DNA of 64,000 bases from Penicillium oxalicum (lineage: Eukaryota > Ascomycota > Eurotiomycetes > Eurotiales > Aspergillaceae), in assembly GCF_001723175.1 (NCBI RefSeq), contig NC_064652.1, positions 2,976,001 through 3,040,000 on the forward strand. The letters run 5' to 3'. The position numbers and the translations under genes are program-made. Positions 41,235-52,170 of this stretch are shown here, piece after piece. The stretch's first letter is position 1. Every line of letters begins with the position of its first letter. The notes beneath the pieces are model-generated. The model worked only from the letters and a program-made list of their open reading frames with translations, had not been told where the DNA came from and did no database searches.

Positions 41235-43848
41235 ATTACTCCGTCCTCTTTTTCAAAGTCCATTTCATTAAAAGGGTGATCACGTCCGATGGGAGTGAAA
41301 AAAAAAAGGAACGTCGGAGGGGTGAAACGCGCACCTGTGGTGAGATCGGATCTGGGCATCCGAAGGCAAGCCGTGCGCGTGCGCCTGATGCTGGAACGCA
41401 TTGGAAGGAGAATCCATGTACTCTAGCCAATTGAAGCTTGACCAACACTCTGGGGACAGGGTTCAATGGGAGGAAATCCCTGATTCCCGGTCGTTTTTTT
41501 CAAGGGAAAAAGAAACAATTCCAATAAACTTCTTCCAAAAAAAAACAAACTTCTCTCAAGATTGGTGAGAGTGCGTTGATAGCCAATGAGTACGTAACGA
41601 AAAGGCCACTATTGCGGTCACGATGTTTTCTGGGTGAGGGCGTTTGCAGGAACTATAGCCTTTCACCTATCTATGTCCCGGTATGTGCCTCGGGAAGTGC
41701 AGAATTAGGTTATCGACTGTACAAGTCTCCTAAGGCTCTGGAATCAGCGGGTACGGTGAGAACGACATGAACGGACCCTCTTTCCAAGCTCAACCGATTT
41801 GTCGGACCGACTCGAGATTAAGCCTCGGGCAAGCCAAAAACGTATGCTAGCTCGCACGTCGCATTGACACCGGCGACCTGCGCACCTCGCGAGCTAAGAT
41901 TGCTCGTCATTTCGGCGCACCGGTATCTCGGCAAAGAAGATATGGGTATAGAATGTAGCTATGTCATAATTCTCGGCCACGGTTGGCGACCGGTCCTATG
42001 AGCTACCTACTACCATTGTCCATCCCCACCAGCTCGTGGCAGACTTTGCCGTGGAATACGCAATCTCTTGTCCGGGCGATGTCATGAATGATCGGAAAAA
42101 GGCGGGTGATGAGGACGACTGTCCATCCAAAGTCCGTTGGCGAGATGCCGAGAATCACAAGCACACGAGAAGGTGGCCGGAAGGCTCCGGGTTGTCGAGC
42201 GTAGAGATGGGATCATAGGTGAAAGATGGGTAAATTCTACGGTGCAGTATGGTGGATCACGTTCAAGTTATCGCAGTCCCTGGGCCTTGGTATACTCATC
42301 AAGTATGAGCATGGGGCGCGAAGAGGTTTTCAAATCGGACCAGTTTGAGACTAGAATGCAGGTGGGCGATATCTTATAAATCCGAGACTGTAAATTTTGG
42401 ACTGGCACATGGCACCACCGGATTGAACCTCATTAGGCACAAGCCCGGCTAAATATTGAGTCATGGATTGAAAGTGTAGGTCACGAACGCATATACATAC
42501 AGTAGTAGTACAGTACGTATGGACTCCAACATGACATGCCCTTTTAGCTCGGTCTTGGATCTTGAAACGTGCGACATCGGGCGGAACCATCGTTGACCAT
42601 ATATACATGTATTGTGCCTTTTTTGTTTTGTTTTGTCGTGCAAATAGGCTGACTGATTGCGCCAGCATGCCGAGTACCGACGAGCGTGCGGCCATCTGAC
42701 CATCTGTCCGTCGGGGGACAGTATGTCCTGTTAATAAAAGACACACGGTAAACCCCAATTAATAATGGAAGAATCCTTTGTCATTCGACGAGGATCCTGT
42801 AATTATGCCCAGACACAGCTGCATGCAATTAGTTACGTACGGCTTGGACTATGTTACAATATACCACGGGGTGTATGAGATAATAAGATGGATGCATACG
42901 ATGCCTGTACATTTCCAATGGTTTCGGTACAACATCCCATAACCGATTGACCTGGGAGGAACATTCAAAGAGTCGTGTCCAGGCGGTACTCAGGTACTGT
43001 ACCACCGTACCACGGACCGAGACGCAGGAAAAGCCTCTCCGTTTGTGGTTCCTCATGACTGATTATTCTAGACTGGTGGGGACTGGAAACATGGAGACAT
43101 GCAGACCGGGCGGCCAAATGTAGTAAAATAGCGAACGCGATTATTTATATTTTTTCCCCATGCGCTTTTTTTTTTTGTTGGGATCAGCCCTAAGCTGCGG
43201 ACTGAGTTGATTCAAAGGTCATATATATGAAAAGGTCCTGTATATGGAATAGAGTCGCGATGATCTCGAATTCGCTCCGAGGCAAAGACTGGAGATTGAG
43301 TTACCTTATGCAAAGGATAGAAATGTACTTTTGGTGTACATACCGCCCTGTACCTTAATTCTCCAGTACCGAGCCTCTACCGAGCACGTGTAATTGGAGC
43401 TTCAGGGAGCTACTGTAGATGAAAATAGCATGTCCTTGTTGCATCATGTACTCGAACAGCCTACCAAAAGGGGCGGACAAGAACAATACTCAGTAAGAAA
43501 TGACTTTACTCTGTCAATCAGCGTGTTTCTCGACCGTAAGCCCGGTAGATGGTTCACTTCTCAAGGCCACGAGAGCTCCAATCAAGCCTACTGTTTGAAT
43601 CCAGTCCGTCCGGTTCAGTCCAGTGACCCAGAGACCGAGACCCATCTTGTAACAGTCGCTCCCACCAGAGATCTGACCCGATGGACACTCCGGGGTTGCC
43701 CCTCCCCCTCCTCAGCTGCTTCCCGACAAACCCAAATAAATACAGGACCCTGTCCCCTCCTCTTTCTCCTCTCCCCTTTTCTCCATCTCCACTCACATCA
43801 CTTTCTCCTGCTCCGTCTTTTTCCCATCTCTACTTTTCACTCGACATC
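41235..43848. other. 2.6-kb intergenic region, no gene seen
   Basis: Contains the eL28 3' flank and the malate dehydrogenase promoter. Frames at 42036-42379 (plus), 42351-42758 (minus) and 43394-43885 (plus) show no domains or fungal-like codon pattern. A poly-T tract lies at about 43165-43180. The last 100 bp before the MDH start are CT-rich, a usual core-promoter feature of highly expressed fungal genes. Confidence 0.5.
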
Positions 43849-45458
43849 ATGGTCAAAGCTGGTATGTCATGGCCGACCTCGGTGATCCGCTCGGAGAGCG
43901 TGGGGTGGACCTGGGGGGTGCTCGGAAAGCTAACGTGGGTGCACAGTTGTCCTCGGTGCTGCTGGCGGCATTGGCCAGGTAAGACGACCTCGCGGGCACT
44001 CTGTCCAGGAAGAAGCAACCGAGAAAAGTTCATTTTGCGCTAACCGGTGGCTCCTCACGAAACCATAGCCCCTCTCGCTCCTGCTGAAGGCCTCACCCTT
44101 GGTCGATGAGCTGGCTCTCTACGATGTTGTCAACACCCCCGGCGTTGCCGCCGACCTGTCCCACATCTCCTCCGCCGCTGTACGTGATCCTCATCCTGCG
44201 ACGCATGTTGCACTCGTCCGGCCGCGCGCCCCCCAATACCTGGGAGGGGCCGCATCCGCCCTCAACCTCTGGTCTCGTGGGATGCGTCCAGTGTGGCTGA
44301 CCGGTTCTGCAGAAACTCACAGGTTACCTCCCCAAGGACGATGGGCTGAAGCACGCCCTGACCAACGCTGACATTGTCGTGATCCCTGCCGGCATTCCTC
44401 GTTCGTCTCACCCTCATGATCCTTCCCTGAGACGGTCAGAACAGACAGTGCTAAATTCGGATTGTCTTTGTAGGCAAGCCCGGCATGACCCGTGATGATC
44501 TCTTCAAGATCAACGCCGGCATTGTTCGTGACCTGACCAAGGGCATCGCCGAGTTCTGCCCCAAGGCTTTCATCTTGGTCATCTCTAACCCCGTCAACTC
44601 TACCGTTCCCATTGCCGCCGAGGTTCTCAAGGCTGCTGGTGTCTTTAACCCCCAGCGCCTGTTCGGTGTCACCACCCTGGACGTTGTCCGCGCCGAGACC
44701 TTCACCCAGGAGTTCTCCGGTCTGTCCAACCCCTCCAAGGCCACCGTCCCCGTCATCGGTGGTCACTCCGGCGAGACCATTGTCCCCCTGTTCAGCAAGG
44801 TCTCTCCCGACTTCAAGATTCCCGCTGACCGCTACGATGCTCTCGTCAACCGTAAGTGTCCACTACTACCATTGCTTGTATCTAATTGAGCGTCCTGGTT
44901 GACTAAGCGGGATTCTTTTTTCTTCTCTCTCTTTAGGTGTTCAATTCGGTGGTGATGAGGTTGTCAAGGCCAAGGACGGTGCCGGTTCCGCCACTTTGTC
45001 CATGGCCTTTGCCGGTTTCCGGTTCGTATTTTCCGTGTCCAACGATGCCTTGTTGACGCGTACTAACATGGTTTTCGGAAAAGCTTCGCCGAGGCTGTGA
45101 TCAAGGCTTCCAAGGGTGAGAAGGGCGTCGTTGAGCCCACCTTTGTCTACCTGCCCGGTGTGCCCGGCGGTGATGAGATTGTGAAGGCCACCGGTGTCGA
45201 GTTCTTCTCCACTCCCGTTGAGCTTGGCGTAAGTTTTCTTTTTGCCCCCATTCATTCCTGAACTGCTCGCGGAGAACCGGAATGTCGAACTGACATCCAT
45301 GTTCTTATCTCCTATAGCCCAACGGTGCTGAGAAGGCCGTCAACATCCTCGATGGCATTACCGAGAAGGAGAAGTCTCTCCTCGAGGCCTGCATCAAGGG
45401 TCTCAAGGGTAATGTCGAGAAGGGCGTCGAGTTCGTCAAGAACCCCCCACCAAAGTAA
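43849..45458 (+). CDS. Malate dehydrogenase, NAD-dependent, probably cytosolic (330 aa, 8 exons)
   Basis: Exons: 43849-43861, 43947-43978, 44069-44179, 44313-44400, 44474-44851, 44937-45021, 45084-45228, 45318-45458. The spliced protein starts [15 protein letters not shown], the dinucleotide-binding GxxGxxG motif right at the N-terminus, so there is no mitochondrial presequence; the end NPPPK is not a PTS1 signal. Catalytic and substrate motifs are visible: GMTRDDLF (substrate loop Arg), [16 protein letters not shown] and the active-site His in VIGGHSGET. It interconverts malate and oxaloacetate and supports NADH shuttling and gluconeogenesis. Codon use is strongly C-ending, fitting high expression. 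Exon number is high but every border is canonical. Confidence 0.95.
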
Positions 45459-46230
45459 GAGCCGTCTCTGTTCACTGAGAATCTTCTTTTTTTTTCGCCT
45501 CTCGTTTTTCTTTTTTCCTTCCTTCCCGCTGCTTTTTGTCTTCTCCCCCAATACTTTGAGCCTTGCCTCGTTTACCTATCGAGCTGGCCCCTCCCCCGTC
45601 GCACACCGCTTCATACTCTCCCGACAGGCCCTTTTGTTTCAGCAAATTCTTTTGGCCTCGGAAATTGCAGGACCTCGCTAATCATTCTCCTGGTGGAAAG
45701 ATAGGCTTTGAGCGCCCTGAAACGAGTTTCACGAACAAATTCAGAAAGAATAAGCGGTGGAAGTGCTCTTTTAGCTGAGATGACATGGTCCTCCCACCCG
45801 CGGAAGGTTGGCATGATTACGAATTAATTAAAAATACATTGAACCCCGTGCCTCATTTCCACCCACCTGCTTTGACGAAGATGTGAGAGGGGCCATCTCT
45901 CGCCACGTAAACCCCAACTGTAGGTTTGTGTGTCAAATGATCGTGGGCACATTCATCATCATCCGCAGTCGACGGGGCCAGCTTGAGGTGCAGCTGCGGA
46001 ACAGACTCGATCAACCCAGTCCCGCCGGGCCCGCCGGTGAGTCCCAAGCAGTGTCCGTTGTACGCGATCAACCCCTGCCCTTTCGGTCTCCTATCCTAGT
46101 TCGGTCTGTCATTGGCCTCTATCCTGGCAGAATCTCTCCAAGGGCTCGCTGTGTCCTGCATCGTCATCCCTCGAGTCACCGATTCCTCCGCCGGGTCGAT
46201 TCCCAATATACCTCGGTCCGTGAATGTACT
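45459..46230. other. Intergenic between convergent MDH and TRS33
   Basis: 3' flanks of both genes. A pyrimidine-rich tract (45485-45530) follows the MDH stop. No further gene seen. Confidence 0.5.
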
Positions 46231-47288
46231 TTACGGCCGAGTCTGCACGGTCTTGATCTGAAACGTCGCCCCCGGGAGCTCCGAAGTCTCTGCCTGCACG
46301 GTCGTCGTGATTCCCAGATTGGCCAGAGCTCCTCGGATCACACCACAGGGAAACCACAGGTACTGTGGACCAGAGATCGATTAGCATTTTCAAATTACAC
46401 CTGTTGGTACGGCCCCCATGGTCGACTCTGCCCAAGGAAGAAGCATGGATGCTTGGAAGGACTTACCGCTTGCGCCATATTTACAGCGTCGGACCTTGCA
46501 GCCATACTCATCCGGGCAAAAGGTCTGAATGCACTGTCGGTCAAGACGTAGACTCCCTAGATACCCATGAGCAATCCCGTCCGCGTGTGTTGAGTAGTGA
46601 TGATCAGAGCCCAGCAGCTCGAGTGTTCTTCTAGCGCTCACTTTTCCCCGAGATGGCGTTTTTCAAGATAGATGGAAAAGGACACCGAGAGAGGGGGTTT
46701 GTGTTTCCACGAGAACACGCCAAAGAGTTCATATAAAAAGAGGGGGGAAAGGAGCAGAGACATACCCGATGATTCGTCTTCAAATTATCAATCTGTTTTC
46801 GAAACAGCACCGTCCATAAATCTTTGCAGAGGAATTTGATCACGTCCAAGTTATCTGTAAAACGGGGTCGATCACGCGAAAATCTGTAGCTTCCCCCAAA
46901 GAAATAAAAGACATAAGGATATTAGCCTCCATGTCAACCCCAAGTGAATTGACACCTCCTCCGAAAGTCTTGCAAGGCGTAGGACAAGGTAGAATGGTCC
47001 ATATCATCGTCATGTATAACTTGGTCCTTCGGACCCCTCCTCCCCCACAACCACCTTCACGCACCTTTCAGCAAGACCCTGACCAACCCGATAACCCAAC
47101 GACTCCAGACGAAAATAAGTCGACTCTCGAACTTCAGGATCCTCAGGATTCTCGTGGGAAGCGAGCTCTTTCGCAAGACGTTCAGCCATGGGTACCAGTT
47201 CGATTAACAAGAAGTCAAAGCATGAGGAGCTGAGGGCGCGGGCATTAGGATCGGAGATGGATAATGAGGCCGAGGCGTCGAAGGACAT
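46231..47288 (-). CDS. TRS33: TRAPP complex subunit Trs33 / TRAPPC6 (187 aa, 4 exons)
   Basis: Exons: 47288-47065, 46883-46766, 46556-46467, 46362-46231; introns 181, 209 and 104 nt. The protein reads [36 protein letters not shown], then [37 protein letters not shown] and [18 protein letters not shown], the conserved blocks of the Trs33 branch of the Bet3-like fold. Trs33 is a small core subunit of the TRAPP tethering complexes, which activate Rab GTPases in ER-Golgi and Golgi traffic. Length (about 150-190 residues in fungi) fits. The start at 47288 was chosen because the conserved region begins about 20 residues later; an upstream in-frame start at 47366 would add a hydrophobic stretch foreign to the family. 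Confidence 0.93.
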
Positions 47289-48633
47289 GATGGCGACGAG
47301 AGTGCGAAAGCGCGAGAGAAGAAGAGAGCAAGGAAAGATAGAGAGAAAGCCGCGGTCTTTCCGCAAATGTCGACGGGCGCAAGGAATCTCAAGATTGGAT
47401 TGGTGATTGCTGGCGATAAAAAGGGACGGTCACTGGGGGAGGTGTGGGGGGGGGTGATCTGTACTGATCTAGGTTATATTGAGGTTGAGTATCTGGGTGA
47501 CTTTTGAGTCGTGCGAGTAGGTAGAAAGATGAAGCGTGGGTTTGGGATCGTTTGGAGAGCCACGAGGGTGAAGCTGGAGGTGGAGGTGTGTCTATGCGAT
47601 GAAAGTCGTGGGTGGAGTCGAGCGGGTCTGGAGTCTGGACGGGAAGAAGTGTAGAAGTGCGCGCGGGCGGACTGTCGGGGAGCAAAAGGCAAGAAGTACA
47701 GAGACAACTTCAATAATTGAAGTCTGCTGCTAATTTCCAGCGAAGTCTAGGGGCCGTTGGATGCTGAGGAATGGAGGAAATTTCTTTTTTTTTATATAAA
47801 GCTTTTTTTTTTTTTTAAAAAAAAAGGTGGTCACTCCATCATTTGGAACTTTGAAATCGTATGTGACTAGAAAGAGCAGAAAGTACAGATAGTGTAATAC
47901 GTATGATATGGTTGATAGGGACGACTGGTTTGCTTTTGCTGATACTTTGGCAATGATGTCAACTGTCGAGAACCAAAAATCACATAGACCAGGCTACCTT
48001 CTATTTGAACAAAGACCTCTTCTAGATTAGGTTGAATATCCCCTCTCCACAATGACCCGTGACTCAAGAATACAAAACTCACTCGGAGACCTCAAAAGAT
48101 TCAAGCATACATGCATTTTCACAGAAGCCGCCACCCATCAAGAAAGTATCTTGAATAAGAAGCGGGTCCTCTCTCATTCAGCACCGATTCACCAACTCAT
48201 CTTTCTAAAGTCGAGTATGCTCAAATAATCACGCGTTGCCGGAGAGTCCTTTTTCCAGATTCATTCCCAGGTACCAATGCTCTTTACTATAATCGCTAGC
48301 ATCGAACAGTCTCATGTCTGCCCGCAGAGAAACCATGAAATAAGAACAAAAGAGAGAGAGAGAGAAAAGATGAGAACTGTGACTGCCAAGTAAAGGCATG
48401 ACCGCGCCAGGAACACCATGGCCCGATGCAATTGAATGAAAAGAGACACAATTAATAATTGAGAGTCCACAGGGAAATAAAAGAACAATATGGGGAAGAA
48501 AAAGGAGGTGGAAGGAAAGAACAAGAGCTCCACGGCAGGTGAATCATGACGAGTGGGAGTTCAAAAGCCAAAGGGATCATCCAGAGACCCTCGAGGTATC
48601 TCATCTTTCCAGGATCACCTGGATCTATCTCCC
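47289..48633. other. Intergenic, no gene seen; poly-T/poly-A tract
   Basis: TRS33 promoter side and the 3' flank of SIZ1. A run of T followed by A lies at about 47785-47826. Short frames (47389-47713 minus, 48312-48533 minus) show no domain. Confidence 0.5.
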
Positions 48634-50754
48634 CTAATAGGAAGGCGGAAGCGCTCGATCATTCAGAGGGCTATTGATCAGCGGTTGATGAGACTCTTGT
48701 GAAGATATCCCGCGGATGCCGAGATTCAAGGCGGGACGCTTCATCGGCGGCACAGGAGACTCATCGTCCTCATCATCACTGCCCGTCAGGTCAATGACTG
48801 GGGCTGCAGGCCGCTTTTTACTGGAGAAGCGTATGGCGGAGGACGGCGTTGACGCCTCGCGGGACTTGGACTGGGCGGGTGTGCGTTCCAACATGGCCGT
48901 GGTAGTGCAGGAGTTGGGTTCTCGTTTGATGGTAGGGGCACCTGGCTCGGTGATTTCAATCAGGTCGTCCTCGCCATCCCCATCGCTGGCCGGGGTGCGA
49001 CCTCCAAGGTTCACTGCATCATTTTCATTGGGCGCGGACCAGACTCCATCCGGTTCAACCACCACGGATTCGGTATCTCTTGACGTCGAATCGAGAATAT
49101 CATTGACATATCTTTTGGCATGAAACGCGCGCGATCAGTATGAAGCCGCGAGCCCATGTGATAGAGTGATACGGGAAAACTTACTGGTCGACTTGCAACG
49201 ATTCGAAGCTCGTTGACTTGGAACATACCGGACAGGTCCATGTCGGCGCCTGCTTTTGCAATTCCAAAAAGGAAGCTGCATCGAAGCACTGGTTGTGGGT
49301 GCATACAATGGACCTACAAGGTACCTGGATGCGCAGCGTTGAGAGAGGGCATTTGAGCGACATTATACTAGACGTTGCAACGATATCGCTGTCATCGGCG
49401 CGGTTTTTCACTGATCCATCACCCGGGTCAGTAACTTTGGCTATGGGCAAGTCCCAACGCCCCCAAGAAAGGGGGCAGACGAAGTCAAGGGCGCCTTACT
49501 TTCACGAATGACCTGTTCCTTGGAAATGATTTTTCGTGTTTTCAGTTCCGCGACAAGCTCATCCACCGGATGCTGGCGAACGAGATTCGCAACCACAAAG
49601 AATTTCTTCACGGCGAGGACAAGTTAGCGATTAGCTTGCTCAACGAGATCCCGCTTGGATACTCATCCACTCACCTTGGTCGTCAATGCATAAGTCATGA
49701 CCACGTTGTTGGGGTAATTGGCCTTTTTGCGCAAGTGAGTCGTGACATCAGCTGGCTGGGTCGTCCCGGGACGATTCTTCAGCCCGCGAAGGTTTGCCTT
49801 GACTTCATCCAGGTTGGCCTTGAGCTCCACTTGGTGCGGAAACGCAATGTCGGATTTCGTGTACTGCTTGAGCCCAGAGTCCGCGGCGCAGTAAATCATC
49901 ACTCGAAGATTGGGATCATTTTGCAAATCGGTCGCCGTGGCCATATTGAGAGTGATTTTCAGCTCGACGCTGTCTCTGGTTTGTTCTCGGACTGGAAACC
50001 ATCAGCCAAGGTCTCTTCAGCTACGAATGGAGAGAGCACCAAATGGACGCCCTCACAAAATCAAATGTGTACCTTTGCATTCCATCACCGACGTGAGGGG
50101 CATGATAACGGTGAAAAAAGGGCTTTCTTTAAATGAGAGACGACCTGCACCGATTGATCAGTCAACCACCCAATTCCAAATTGCTGTGTTAAGGTGGTCG
50201 CGCATACCGGGCCCGGAACTAGAGAAAGGTGCGCCTGTTCCCATTAGATGTGCTCGAGGCTGCGATGGCGTTGAAGACGCTGTGGGTGGTGGGGGGAGAT
50301 GATAGCCTGGAGACGAGGACTGGAATGAAGAAGCGCCTGGTATTGCGATCTGGTGAATACGCGTTTTCAAAGCATCGTAGCGAGCCCCATTGCCGTCAGA
50401 GTTGGCGAGACGCTCGAGATCTGGAGCACGACAGTAGTTAGTCACCCGTATAACTAGGACTGGAAACGGCAATGCGCGCGCTGGCTCTAGACCATGGGGG
50501 AATTTGACAAAAGAGGACAAGATGAAGCCATCGCCAGCGATGGCAATCACCTCATACCCTCCACGGCAAATACAGAGGGAGCCAGGCGCAGGGGGAGCCC
50601 ACGAACAATCAATGATGCGCAACTGTAAAGACGCCTTGACGCCGGATACTGCCAGTCCTTCGAAACGGAGAAGTTCCTTCAGTTGTGGAACCGTGAGAGT
50701 CTTAATATGAGCAACCAAGTTCTGCATTTCCGGCATCGGACCGGCGGACGCCAT
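48634..50754 (-). CDS. SIZ1: SUMO E3 ligase, Siz1/PIAS type (529 aa, 7 exons)
   Basis: Exons: 50754-50607, 50420-50208, 50144-50073, 49991-49675, 49605-49500, 49440-49185, 49111-48634. Domain order: an N-terminal SAP-type DNA-binding helix pair (LTVPQLKELLRFEGLAVSG, residues about 19-37); a PINIT domain from about residue 130 (SPFFTVIMPLTSVMECK onward); an SP-RING/MIZ zinc domain around residues 310-365 with CPLSTLRIQVPCRSIVCTH, CFDAASFLELQ and WTCPVC; and an acidic SUMO-interaction-like tail (VIDLTGSDDEDDE), a typical SIM. The enzyme promotes SUMO transfer from Ubc9 to nuclear targets. The tail is shorter than in yeast Siz1. It is divergent from the gene at 51234. Confidence 0.93.
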
Positions 50755-51233
50755 GGTGATCGAAAGAGCGCCCGGCGCGAGTGAGTCCAGGTAGTGGTCG
50801 TAGAGATAGAGAGTGTGGTTACTATCGAAGGCTCCGAAAGAGCACCTCTCAGGCAGAGTGCAATGTCACGGAGCCGGATACCGAAGCGCCACACAAAGAC
50901 ATTGCTGAAACCAGGATACAGGCGGCAAAGCGATCGCAGGAGAGACAGAAAGAAAACAAAAAGATAAGCTGCCTCGATGGAACGAGGTCAAAGTTGCGGA
51001 GAGCATCGGCGATTGGGTTCAAGCGGCAATTCTCCGCCAGACCCTCGTTGCGGATGACATAAGACGCCTCGGTCGGACTATCGCGATAACGAAAAAAAAA
51101 AATTAGTTGAGAGCAAACACCTACAATCGCATTCCCCACCTAGTCCATTACAACAACAACGGTCACCTTACAATTTGTGCCTTTCACCTCAGTTTCCTCT
51201 CGAATTGGATATTCAGAAAATTGTCATTTCATC
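50755..51233. promoter_or_regulatory. Divergent promoter of SIZ1 and the LLPH-like gene
   Basis: 479 bp between starts. A poly-A stretch at about 51092-51102 is the only simple feature noticed. Confidence 0.45.
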
Positions 51234-51731
51234 ATGGCGAAAAGTGTCCGTGCCAGCGTCTCCAAGCGCAACAGAGCCAACCTCCGCAAGAAGGTGTTTG
51301 GTCCCATCGTCGATGCCCGCACTGAGCGCCTAGCAGCCAAGCTGCAAGAGATTGCTTCTCAACCCAAGCCGGAGGCCCCAGAGAAGAGCAAGATGATGCT
51401 GGACGATGACATCGGTATGGATGCATTGTTGTGTTTGATCTTCCTATCCTTCTCTAACTGTTTGTTTCCCCACAGCGGCTCAGAATGACAACGACAACGA
51501 AAAGGCCACCGCTGCCGACGAGGGTGAGTCTACCTGGAGGGGATCCTAGGATCGCTCAAAACGAGATCTAACAGTGGTACAGCCATGGACATCGACAACA
51601 AGTCGTCCACAACTCGCTCCTCCAAGCCCGGGCGTGTGCAGAAGCAACATAAGAATCGCCGAACCCGTCCCTCCATCGTCTTCTCGAAGCCCGGCTCCAA
51701 GAACAAGAAGGGTGGTTCTAAGAAGAAGTAG
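51234..51731 (+). CDS. LLPH/YBL028C-like nucleolar protein, DUF2423 (125 aa, 3 exons)
   Basis: Exons: 51234-51414, 51476-51523, 51583-51731; introns 61 and 59 nt. The N-terminus MAKSVRASVSKRNRANLRKK followed by VFGPIVDARTERLAAKLQE is the defining block of the DUF2423/UPF0642 family (yeast YBL028C, human LLPH). An acidic linker (MMLDDDI, NDNDNEKAT) and a strongly basic tail (KQHKNRRTRPSIVFSK, KNKKGGSKKK) follow. Yeast and human members are nucleolar and linked to 60S ribosome assembly; the exact role is not settled. The basic tail fits nucleolar localisation and RNA binding. Confidence 0.9.
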
Positions 51732-52170
51732 AGGAAAAAGGAAAAACCAAGAAGGAAAATCGGGAGGGTTGCATGCTGAAGATTTGTGCGGTTTTATGAA
51801 GGTGACAATGCAACAAGATTGTCCACGGCGTTGGGAGTTTTCCGGGTCCATATCGAAAGTTTTATCTCCAACTGTTTGACATCCAACCATTGACGCATCA
51901 TGAGATACATTATTTGTTTGTCTGGACTTCTCTGCCCACAAAGTCCATCCTCTCGAGACGAGATAGAAATTAATCACCGATGCCAGGCACGGAGGAGAGG
52001 TGTAAGTGAGTGACTGTAGACAGCGGGTGAAGGCGGTGTAGGCGCGAACCCTTGACTGAGCAACGACCACACGCGATTTGACTCAAGTGCGCTTTTCCAA
52101 TGCCAGTTGGCCTTGAATGGAGACGAGTAATTGCAAAAAGTGTCTCTTACATTGAAGCGAGGCAGGAAAA
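51732..52170. other. Intergenic between two plus-strand genes
   Basis: 3' flank of the LLPH-like gene and promoter of LAS21. The minus-strand frame at 51546-52070 is unsupported by any domain and overlaps exon 3 of the LLPH-like gene. Confidence 0.5.

Noticed and set aside
42351..42758. 135-residue minus-strand frame in the 2.6-kb gap after eL28
   Set aside because: No domain, overlapping frames on the same strand, and no promoter or splice evidence.
45883..46551. 222-residue plus-strand frame
   Set aside because: It is antisense to exons 3-4 of TRS33, which has canonical splice sites and conserved blocks.
51546..52070. 174-residue minus-strand frame between the LLPH-like gene and LAS21
   Set aside because: It overlaps a conserved exon of the LLPH-like gene on the opposite strand and has no recognisable domain.
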